From contig JBQCGP010000047.1 of assembly GCA_051955535.1 (NCBI GenBank), positions 1 to 64,000 on the forward strand: DNA of 64,000 nucleotides, in the 5' to 3' direction. Position 1 is the first letter of the stretch; each line of letters starts with the position of its first letter. Source of the DNA: 13-2-20CM-68-14 sp051955535. Lineage in GTDB: Bacteria > Actinomycetota > Thermoleophilia > Gaiellales > Gaiellaceae. Of the stretch, positions 8,544 to 15,707 are shown one piece after another. A program made the translations under genes and the position numbers. Below the pieces are notes generated by a model, which made no database searches, was not told the origin of the DNA, and was given only the letters and a program-made list of their open reading frames with translations.

Positions 8544-11500
8544 GCGCGATCGCCGCCCCACCGAGCCCGTACAAGGGCCTGGCGCCGTTCGACGACTCGG
8601 CGCTCGACGCGCTCCTGTTCTTCGGCCGCGAGCGCGAGATCGAGGTGATCGTCGCCAACCTGATGGCGGCGCGGCTGACGATCCTCTACGGCGTCAGCGG
8701 GGTGGGGAAGACGTCGCTCCTTCGTGCCGGGGTGGCGCACCGCCTCCGCGACGCGCGCGACGCGACGGTGATCGTCTTCTCGACCTGGACGGGCGACCCG
8801 GTACAGGATTTGCTCGACGCCGTCGTTGCGGCGACCTCCGATCTCGAGCCGGTGCGGCGCAGCGATTCCCTCGCCGACACGCTGGCTGCCTGTGCGCGGC
8901 GGCTCAACAACGACCTCTACATCGTCCTCGACCAGTTCGAGGAGTACTTCCTCTACCACGAGGGCGAGCGCGGCTCGGCAACGCTGGCCGACGAGCTGCC
9001 GGAGGCGCTCCGCCGAGGCGGCCTGCGCGCCAACTTCCTGCTCGGGATCCGCGAGGACTCGCTTGCCCAGCTCGACGCCTTCAAGGCGCGGATCCCGAAT
9101 CTCTTCGCCAACTCGCTGCGCCTCGACCGCCTCGACCGCGTCGCGGCGCGGGCCGCGATCGAGGGGCCGCTTGGGCGCTACAACGAGCTCGCCGGAGACG
9201 AGGGCGCCGTCTCGGCCGAGCCCGAGCTGGTAGACGCCATCCTCGATCAGGTCGGCGTGGGTCGGGTCGACCTCGGCCAGGCGGGCCGCGGCGGGATCGA
9301 CGATGAGGACGCAGACCGGATCGAGGCGCCCTATCTCCAGCTCGTCCTCGAGCGGTTGTGGGAGGTCGAGCGGTCGCGCGGCTCACGGCGGCTCCAGCTG
9401 GCGACGCTGACGGAGCTCGGCGGCGCTGTGCACATCGTCGAGGACCATCTGGAGCGGGCGATGGCGGAGCTGTCGCCCGACGAAAAGGACGCCGCTGCCG
9501 CGATCTACAACCATCTCGTCACGCCGTCCGGGACGAAGATCGCCCACCGCGCCCGCGATCTCGCCGGTTACGCGTCGGTCGACGAGGCCGAGACGGAGCG
9601 CGTGCTCAACCGGCTCGTCGAGGAACGGATCGTCCGCGCCGGCGAGGACGGAGCCGCAGGCCCGCGCTACGAGATCTTCCACGACGTTCTCGCCGATGCT
9701 GTCCTCGCGTGGCGCGCCCGGCACGAGGCCGAGCGGCGCCTCGAGGAGGAGCGACGCGCCGCCGCCCGTCGCCACCGGCGCCTGCTCGTCATCGCCGTCG
9801 GCGCGGGGATCTTGATCGCCGTTCTCACCGCGATCGCGGTCTTCGCGCTTGCGCAACGCCACGACGCGCGCGATCAGGCTCGCCGTGCGCGTGGCCGCGA
9901 GCTCGCCGCCCGCGCCCTCACGGCAACGTCGGTCGCGCCGGTCGAAGCAGTCCGACTCGCGCTGCAGGCGGCGCATTCCGATCCTTCGGACGAGGTCGCC
10001 GACGTCCTGCGGACGACGCTCCGCAACCTGCGGACGAAGGCGATCCTACGGGCCGGTGGTCCGGTCACGGATGTCGAGTTCAGTCCAAGCGGCAGGCTTC
10101 TGCTCGCCGCGAGCAGCGACGGAAAGGTACGGCTGTACCGCGCGAGCGACGGCAAGGCCCTCCGGGTGTTCGACCAGGGAGCGCCCGTCGCGGCGGCGAC
10201 CTTCAGCCCGGACGGGCAGACCGTGGCGGCCGCCGGGGACGACGGCACGGCGCGCGTCTGGCGCACCCACACCGGTGCGCAGCTCTACCGGCTTCGCCAC
10301 AGCGGACCAGTCACGAGTGTCACCTTCTCGCGCGATGGGACGATGATCGCGACGACGAGCCTGGACGGGACCGCCCGTATCTGGAACGCGGCGACCGGAC
10401 GACAGGTTCGGCTTATCCGCCACCCCGGCGGTGTAGCGTCGGCGTCGTTCAGCGGTGACGGGTCGCTGCTCGTCACGCGCCTCGTTCCGGCGACGAACGA
10501 CGGCACCGCGCGGGTCTGGGACGTCGCGTCCGGTTCGTTGCAGGCGTCGCTCTACCAGGGTCGACGTCTGACCGCGGCTCGCTTCTCGCCGACAGGCTTT
10601 TTGGTCGTCACCGCCGGCGGCAGCACGATCGCGAACGTCTGGGACGCTCGCTCGGGAGCGCGGATCCATCAGCTGACCGGGCATGAGCTCGGCATCTTCG
10701 ACGCAGAGTTCAGCCCATCGGCGCGGCAGATCGTGACCGCGAGCGCGGACGGCACCGCACGCGTCTACGACACACGCACGGGTGCCCTCTACGGCGTGCT
10801 CACGAACCACCAGAACTACGTGCTGAAAGCCGTGTTCAGCCAGGACGGCGAGGCTGTTGCGACGGCAAGTCGTGACCGGATCGCGCGGATCTTCGAGCCG
10901 AACGGGACGCTGCGGGCGACGCTCGTCGGGGATCCCGACGCGGTGACCGACGTCGCATTCAGCGCTGACGGCGAATCCGTTGCTACGGCAAGCCCGGACG
11001 GAGCGGCGAGACTTTGGGACCGCCGGCCCCAGCCGGATCTGCTCACGCTCGGTCAGGAGCCCGCGACGGTGGCCAGGGTCGCCGAGACGGCCGACGGCAG
11101 GCGCGTCGTCGCCGTCGCTGTCGACGGGACCGTACGGGCCTGGCGCGTCGGCCACCCGGGTAAGCCTCTGATCTCGCTCCGGCTGGGGAAACACGTCGGC
11201 GCGGTGGCACTGAGTCCCGACGCGCGCAGGGTTGCGGCCGTGACGCAGCAGCGTTTCGTTCGAGTCGTGGACCCGGCGACCGGCCGCCTGGTGACCGTGC
11301 TCCATCCGCCGGGTCGTCCCCTAGCACTCGCGTTCAGCCGCGACGGGCAGCAACTCGCGATCGTCGTCACTCCAGCCCGGCGTGTGCTGGTCTGGGACCT
11401 AGCCCACCCTGGCGTGCATCGAACGATCGCCAAGGGCGTGGTCACCGCAGCCTTCAGCCCCGACGGTCGCCGTCTCGTCACCGGCGAGCAGAACCTGACC

Positions 11501-11959
11501 GTTCGCGTCTGGGACCTCACCACGGGTAAGCGCGTCCTTGGCCCTCTCACAGGACATCGGGACCTGATCACCGGCGTCGCCTTCAGCCCGGACGGTCGTT
11601 ACATCGTCACCACCAGCCGCGACCACGACGCCCGGGTCTGGGACGCGAAGACCGGGCGAAACGTTTCGACGCTGAGCCACATCGCAATCGTCAGTGGTGC
11701 GGCGTTCAGCGCCGACAGCCGCTGGCTCGTCACGGCCGGCCCTAGTGCAGCGAGCGTCTGGGACCTCAGGAACGGCCGCAAGCTGTTCGCACTCAATGCG
11801 CGTGACCAGCTGATCACGGTCGCGTTCTCGCCCCGGGGCTGGGGGATCGCGAGCGGCGGTCTCGCGGGCGGCGTCAAGGTCTATGACTGCCGCCTCTGCG
11901 GCAACCTCGCGGACCTGAAGACGCTCGCACGCGAGCGGCTCGCGAACCTCCAGCGCTGA
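8540..11959 (+). CDS. Membrane-anchored STAND-type NTPase with WD40 propellers (nSTAND1-like)
   Basis: A 1139-residue protein. The N-terminal SPYKGLAPFDDSALDALLFFGRE is the typical lead into nSTAND1-type NTPases. Walker A GVSGVGKTS lies near residues 50-58, and Walker B-like IVLDQFEEYF near 127-136. After an all-helical sensor region comes one membrane helix (about 414-437), flanked on its N side by a strongly basic run. About 15 WD40-like repeats (roughly 505-1110, e.g. FSPDGRYIVTTSRDHDARVWD) follow, enough for two seven-blade propellers. A CRLCGN segment and a short helix end the protein. STAND proteins act as ligand-triggered switches. The coupled SIR2-fusion partner suggests an effector or regulatory relation, which is inference. 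Confidence 0.87.
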   Translation: MSAIAAPPSPYKGLAPFDDSALDALLFFGREREIEVIVANLMAARLTILYGVSGVGKTSLLRAGVAHRLRDARDATVIVFSTWTGDPVQDLLDAVVAATSDLEPVRRSDSLADTLAACARRLNNDLYIVLDQFEEYFLYHEGERGSATLADELPEALRRGGLRANFLLGIREDSLAQLDAFKARIPNLFANSLRLDRLDRVAARAAIEGPLGRYNELAGDEGAVSAEPELVDAILDQVGVGRVDLGQAGRGGIDDEDADRIEAPYLQLVLERLWEVERSRGSRRLQLATLTELGGAVHIVEDHLERAMAELSPDEKDAAAAIYNHLVTPSGTKIAHRARDLAGYASVDEAETERVLNRLVEERIVRAGEDGAAGPRYEIFHDVLADAVLAWRARHEAERRLEEERRAAARRHRRLLVIAVGAGILIAVLTAIAVFALAQRHDARDQARRARGRELAARALTATSVAPVEAVRLALQAAHSDPSDEVADVLRTTLRNLRTKAILRAGGPVTDVEFSPSGRLLLAASSDGKVRLYRASDGKALRVFDQGAPVAAATFSPDGQTVAAAGDDGTARVWRTHTGAQLYRLRHSGPVTSVTFSRDGTMIATTSLDGTARIWNAATGRQVRLIRHPGGVASASFSGDGSLLVTRLVPATNDGTARVWDVASGSLQASLYQGRRLTAARFSPTGFLVVTAGGSTIANVWDARSGARIHQLTGHELGIFDAEFSPSARQIVTASADGTARVYDTRTGALYGVLTNHQNYVLKAVFSQDGEAVATASRDRIARIFEPNGTLRATLVGDPDAVTDVAFSADGESVATASPDGAARLWDRRPQPDLLTLGQEPATVARVAETADGRRVVAVAVDGTVRAWRVGHPGKPLISLRLGKHVGAVALSPDARRVAAVTQQRFVRVVDPATGRLVTVLHPPGRPLALAFSRDGQQLAIVVTPARRVLVWDLAHPGVHRTIAKGVVTAAFSPDGRRLVTGEQNLTVRVWDLTTGKRVLGPLTGHRDLITGVAFSPDGRYIVTTSRDHDARVWDAKTGRNVSTLSHIAIVSGAAFSADSRWLVTAGPSAASVWDLRNGRKLFALNARDQLITVAFSPRGWGIASGGLAGGVKVYDCRLCGNLADLKTLARERLANLQR

Positions 11960-11968
11960 GCCCTCCCT

Positions 11969-11974
11969 TAAGAT
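11969..11974 (+). promoter_or_regulatory. -10 element (TAAGAT), leaderless type
   Basis: TAAGAT ends 6 nt before the ATG at 11981, 9 bp after the STAND gene stop. This suggests the lysyl-oxidase-like gene has its own leaderless transcript. No clear -35 is seen. Confidence 0.4.
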
Positions 11975-11980
11975 TGCCCG

Positions 11981-12775
11981 ATGCGGGTCTGGCTGGGGGT
12001 CTTGTGCGGAGTCACAGCCTGCGCGTGTGCCGGTGGCGCGGGCGGGGCGCGCACAGCGATGCCGGCTTTGCTGCTGCCCGATCTCGATCAGCGGGCGCCG
12101 CAGCAGGTTCAAGTCGTCTGGGGCGGCCCACCGGGTCACCTTCAGGCGCGGCTCGCGTTCGCGACCAGCGTCGAGGATCTCGGCTGGGGGCCGCTCGTCG
12201 TGGTCGGCCGGCGCCCGAATCTGCGCGTGAAGCGGATGCCGGCAGAGCAATACGTCTGGCGACGGAGCGGGAGCCCCGTCCGGGTCGCCCGGGTCGGTCG
12301 GCTTCACTACAACGTGAATCCGAGCCACCAGCACTGGCATCTGCAGCCGTTCGAGGTCTACGAGCTCCGGACACTCGACGGGCAGCGACTCGTCCGCGAC
12401 CACAAGAACGGCTTCTGCCTGACGAGCGACCGGCTGACCGAGCAGGCGTCGCTCGGGCCGATCGGCACCCGACCGATCGGCACGACGGACTGTCAACGGA
12501 ACAACCGGCGCGCCAAAAGCGTCCTCGAGGGGATCGAGGTCGGTTACGGCGACATCTACTCGCCGCTGAAGGAGGGGCAGTTCGTCGACATCAGCGGCGT
12601 GCCGTACGGTGACTACGACCTCGTCAACGGGGTCAACGTCGACCACAAGATTCGCGAGGTGAGCTACGCGAACAACTACGCCTCGCTCCGGATCAGGCTG
12701 CTACCGCCGGACATGCCGGGTGACCCTCCGGGCGTGCAGGTGCTGGCGACGTGCGAGACCGGCTCTCAGTGCTGA
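11981..12775 (+). CDS. Exported lysyl-oxidase-like protein
   Basis: A 264-residue protein with an N-terminal signal sequence containing Cys residues (possible lipoprotein, CACAGGAGG). The domain matches the lysyl oxidase family. SHQHWHLQPFEVYEL contributes the copper-binding His cluster. HKNGFCLTSD, the later Cys, EGIEVGYGDIYSP, GQFVDISGVPYGDYDLV and EVSYANNYASLRI follow in family order. In animals these copper enzymes oxidise lysyl side chains; bacterial members are exported and mostly of unknown substrate. The bacterial protein keeps the His motif. It is downstream of the STAND gene but has its own likely promoter. Confidence 0.8.
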   Translation: MRVWLGVLCGVTACACAGGAGGARTAMPALLLPDLDQRAPQQVQVVWGGPPGHLQARLAFATSVEDLGWGPLVVVGRRPNLRVKRMPAEQYVWRRSGSPVRVARVGRLHYNVNPSHQHWHLQPFEVYELRTLDGQRLVRDHKNGFCLTSDRLTEQASLGPIGTRPIGTTDCQRNNRRAKSVLEGIEVGYGDIYSPLKEGQFVDISGVPYGDYDLVNGVNVDHKIREVSYANNYASLRIRLLPPDMPGDPPGVQVLATCETGSQC

Positions 12776-12961
12776 GGCTTCTCGGACTGCTTGACCATCG
12801 CTAGCGCGGTCTGGGAGACTCGTCCCGAGGCAGGCACTCAGACGGACCCAAGAAAGAGGTGGGCCTGTGGGGGACGTTGAGCTTCCTGTCCGGATTCAGG
12901 ACATCGAGCGCTTTTCGGACGTCCTCGTCCCGCCACCACGCGGCCGGAGAAAGGAGTCTCG

Positions 12962-14035
12962 ATGTATCGCTCGGTACTCGTAATGGTCTCGCTGCTCGTG
13001 CTGGCGCTGGGCGGGGCGGCCTCCTCGAGGGGAGGCGATGTCCCTCAGCACGCCGCGATCACGATCACGTCGAACGACGACTTCACACCGCCGGGGTCTT
13101 CGACGGGCTGCAAGTGCGTCACTGCCGGAGACGGGAAAACCAGCCCCTTCGTCATCGGGCCCTGGGCGATCGGCGCGCCGAGCGGTCCCGGGACGACCGG
13201 CTGGGCGGTCAAGGTGACCGGCGTATCCGCGCCCTTCACCATCACCGGGATCTCCGCCGGCTACCAGGGCGTTCCGGCCTCTGACCCGTTCATCAAATTG
13301 GACCACGTCAACAACGCGGCGATCTCCAACGTCTCGGCGAATGGTGACGGTCGCGGAGTCGAAATCGACAATTCGTCCTACATCGCGCTTGACGACCTCA
13401 ACCTGAACAAGATGAGCGGTAACGCGCTCCTTATCAACGGCTCCTCGCACGTGACCCTGTCGAACAGCAAGCTGAAGGCGACCGCGGACGGCGTGGATCC
13501 GCACGACGCCGACGGCCTGTACGCAGTCGGCTCCGACCACCTGAGCATCGGCGGGGTCGACGCCTGTCCGAAGTCCCGGGCCTGCAACACCTTCGACTAC
13601 GACACCGGTTGGGGCGTCTACCTCCAGAACACCGACACCGTGACCATCGACCATGCCTCGGCGAACGCCGACGACACCGGCGCTTTCATCCTGGACAACG
13701 CCTCGAACGTCCAGCTCGGCAACTCGACCGCCGAGGGGGACGGGCCGATCTGCATCACGCTCGACGGACTGAAGACCTTCACCGGATACCACACCGACAT
13801 GCAGGGTGGAGTGCTGCTTGTGAACGGTTCGCACGACAACACAATTCACGATGTCCAGACGGCCGCCACCGGCGTCGGTATCGGGAGCGGCGGGAACGGC
13901 TTCTTTGCCGACCCCTGTTCGAACAGTCAAAAGCCGTTTGGTCCGTTCGAGACCGCGATGGGCCCCCGGAACACGTTCACCAACGACTGCTACTCCAGTA
14001 ACACCGTCGGGCTACCACCCAACCCATGCAAATGA
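12962..14035 (+). CDS. Exported right-handed parallel beta-helix repeat protein
   Basis: A 357-residue protein with a signal peptide (about 1-22). It then has repeated short strands rich in Asn, Asp and Ser, such as AISNVSANGDGRGVEIDNSS, ALLINGSSHVTLSNS and GAFILDNASNVQLGN. This is typical of right-handed parallel beta-helix (PbH1) folds found in pectin-lyase-like and adhesin-like proteins. No catalytic motif of a known lyase is recognised. A good ribosome site (AAAGGAG, 7 nt before ATG) supports the start. It is convergent with the oxidoreductase gene 19 bp away. Confidence 0.72.
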   Translation: MYRSVLVMVSLLVLALGGAASSRGGDVPQHAAITITSNDDFTPPGSSTGCKCVTAGDGKTSPFVIGPWAIGAPSGPGTTGWAVKVTGVSAPFTITGISAGYQGVPASDPFIKLDHVNNAAISNVSANGDGRGVEIDNSSYIALDDLNLNKMSGNALLINGSSHVTLSNSKLKATADGVDPHDADGLYAVGSDHLSIGGVDACPKSRACNTFDYDTGWGVYLQNTDTVTIDHASANADDTGAFILDNASNVQLGNSTAEGDGPICITLDGLKTFTGYHTDMQGGVLLVNGSHDNTIHDVQTAATGVGIGSGGNGFFADPCSNSQKPFGPFETAMGPRNTFTNDCYSSNTVGLPPNPCK

Positions 14036-14054
14036 GCGCCGTAGCCGGGGTTCT

Positions 14055-14984
14055 TCAAGGTGTGAGCACGCTTGCTCCCCCACCGTGACCGTCGACTGCG
14101 CGCCGGAGCGCTGCTGCGGCCTCCGGCAGCGGGAGTGGCTGCGCGACCTCGAGAGACAGCACTCCTTCCGCGAACGATGTAGCGAGTCCGGCCAGGCGCG
14201 GGCCGTCGGCTCGCACAACGACGTCCGCGATGGCCACCTCTCTTTCGCCGGGCGGTGGGTCACCCGTGATCGTCGCGAGACGGCCACCGTCCGCGACCGC
14301 GCGCAACGCCGTCGCCGCCTGGTTGCGGGCAGCGTTGACGGCGGCTGCCACTCCACGTCCGTCCGGAGATGCGTCTCGTACGCGCGCGGGCCAGTCGGGA
14401 TCGTGATAGTCGACGACGAGCTGGGCGCCGTAGCCGCGTACGCGCTCCGAGCTCGCCGGCCCCGCGGTCGCGACGACGAACGCGTGTCGCGCGACCGCGA
14501 GCTGCACCGCGAGACCGCCGGTGACGCCGCCGGCACCGTTCACCAGCACCCACTCACCCGCGGGCTCGGGCGCGGCCTCGGTCAGCGCTTGGTCAGCGGT
14601 GAGCGCGGGCACCGGAAAGGCGCCGGCTGCCTGCCACGGGAGGGCGGCCGGCTTCCGCGCAACAAGTGCAGCGTGAGCGACGAGCCGCTCCGCCCAGCAG
14701 CCTTGGTCCCGGAGCGGCAGGGGGTGGGTGAGAACCTCGTCCCCCGGTGCGAGGCTCGTCACCTTCTCTCCGATCGCCTCGACGACGCCCGCGGCTTCGA
14801 CGCCGAGCGCGAGCGGTGGCCGGTGGCCGACGTCCCAGTCTCCGAGCCGGACGAACTCGTCCCAGTTGCCGACCCCTGCCGCGCGCACCGCGATGACCAC
14901 TTCGTCAGCCGCAGGTGCCCGCGGCGCCGGGAGCTCGAGCATCCGGATCTCCCGGCCGAAGTCGTCGATGCCGGCGGCCCTCAT
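14055..14984 (-). CDS. Zinc-independent MDR-family NADP-dependent oxidoreductase (quinone-reductase-like)
   Basis: About 309 residues from the ATG at 14984; an in-frame ATG at 15008 would add eight residues. The N-terminal catalytic domain carries the family run PALTADQALTEAAPEP near the domain junction and GVEAAGVVEAIGEKVTSLAPGD. The Rossmann part has VNGAGGVTGGLAVQLA (GxGxxG-like). Metal ligands of zinc alcohol dehydrogenases are absent, which puts it with quinone oxidoreductase-like members. It reduces a small carbonyl or quinone with NADPH; the substrate is unknown. It is divergent from a small gene at 15048. Confidence 0.82.
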   Translation of the reverse strand: MRAAGIDDFGREIRMLELPAPRAPAADEVVIAVRAAGVGNWDEFVRLGDWDVGHRPPLALGVEAAGVVEAIGEKVTSLAPGDEVLTHPLPLRDQGCWAERLVAHAALVARKPAALPWQAAGAFPVPALTADQALTEAAPEPAGEWVLVNGAGGVTGGLAVQLAVARHAFVVATAGPASSERVRGYGAQLVVDYHDPDWPARVRDASPDGRGVAAAVNAARNQAATALRAVADGGRLATITGDPPPGEREVAIADVVVRADGPRLAGLATSFAEGVLSLEVAQPLPLPEAAAALRRAVDGHGGGASVLTP

Positions 14985-15047
14985 CGTCCCCGGGGTGTTT
15001 GAGATCATCAGCGTGCGCAGCGGATTACCAAATCACGGAGGTGCGCG

Positions 15048-15296
15048 ATGAGCGAAGGCCCGCTGAGACGGATAGACACCTTCCTCTACGACGCCGACGG
15101 GAACCGCACGGAGGACGAGAGCGTTGCCGTTAGAGGAGAGATCGTGGAGCTCGATGCTGCCGGCAACATCCTCAGGAGGCGCCCACAGAATGGTCTCGAC
15201 TGGGAGGTCGATCCGATCTCGCTCGAGGGCGACGAGGGCGAGCTCGCGACGCGACCGCGCCATGAAGAGAGCGAGACCGGACAGAACCCGGCCTAG
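15048..15296 (+). CDS. Small conserved-looking hypothetical protein
   Basis: An 82-residue acidic protein not recognised. It has a clear ribosome site (GGAGG, 6 nt before ATG) and good codon structure. Internal similarity between TFLYDADGNRTED and IVELDAAGNILRR suggests two beta-hairpin-like halves. It has no signal peptide or membrane segment. Its TAG stop shares bases with the TAG of the opposing regulator gene (the palindromic CTAG at 15293-15296), so the two genes end tail to tail. Confidence 0.6.
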   Translation: MSEGPLRRIDTFLYDADGNRTEDESVAVRGEIVELDAAGNILRRRPQNGLDWEVDPISLEGDEGELATRPRHEESETGQNPA

Positions 15297-15640
15297 GGGC
15301 TTTTCCTTCCTCCCTTCCTACCCGCTCCGTCCGCTCGAGGACTAGGGGCCGCGAGGAAAGCGATCAGGTCGCCGACGGTGTGGTGGCGGTGCCGCGGGTG
15401 GCGGAGTGGCAGCTCCTTGTGGACCTGATAATGGTTGCGGCGGCCATCACGGCGCTTGGTCAGGTAGCCGGCACGCTCGAGGTCGGTGACGATCTGAGCT
15501 GCCGTTCGCTCCGTGATCCCGACGGTCTGGGCGATATCGCGGAGGCGGGCCGTCGGATCGCCCGAGATCACCTGGAGGGCGTGGGCGTGGTTCGTTATGA
15601 ATCTGAAAGAGTGGTCTTGTTTGCCGGAAATAAGACTCAT
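15293..15640 (-). CDS. Winged-helix (MarR/ArsR-like) transcriptional regulator
   Basis: A 115-residue protein from the ATG at 15640. A winged-helix DNA-binding region covers about residues 17-75 (HALQVISGDPTARLRDIAQTVGITERTAAQIVTDLERAGYLTKRRDGRRNHY). The tail is His/Arg-rich (LRHPRHRHHTVGDLIAFLA). The open frame continues upstream over the MMPL gene without coding character, so the start is the internal ATG. It is divergent from the MMPL transporter with 67 bp between starts, so it is the obvious candidate regulator of that transporter. The ligand is unknown. Confidence 0.75.
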   Translation of the reverse strand: MSLISGKQDHSFRFITNHAHALQVISGDPTARLRDIAQTVGITERTAAQIVTDLERAGYLTKRRDGRRNHYQVHKELPLRHPRHRHHTVGDLIAFLAAPSPRADGAGRKGGRKSP

Positions 15641-15650
15641 GTGACTTGTT

Positions 15651-15658
15651 ACTATAGT
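15651..15658. promoter_or_regulatory. Palindromic -10 shared by divergent regulator and MMPL promoters
   Basis: ACTATAGT is its own reverse complement and gives a near-consensus TATAGT on both strands (15653-15658 for plus, 15656-15651 for minus). It lies in a local AT-rich island. Minus transcription would start only a few bases before the regulator ATG. The plus transcript would have a leader of about 40 nt with a ribosome site. Confidence 0.45.
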
Positions 15659-15707
15659 TCTACTACCGGGTCGACGAATCACTCGAGAAGTTAGGGAGGG
15701 GCCGCTA

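Noticed and set aside
12791..12804. 14-bp match (GCTTGACCATCGCT) to the region near 63450
   Set aside because: A single 14-mer match within 64 kb is expected by chance, and the flanks do not align.
12776..12961. Possible short gene starting near 12859
   Set aside because: The frame runs out of phase into the beta-helix gene, has no domain or signal peptide, and the downstream ATG at 12962 has a far better ribosome site.
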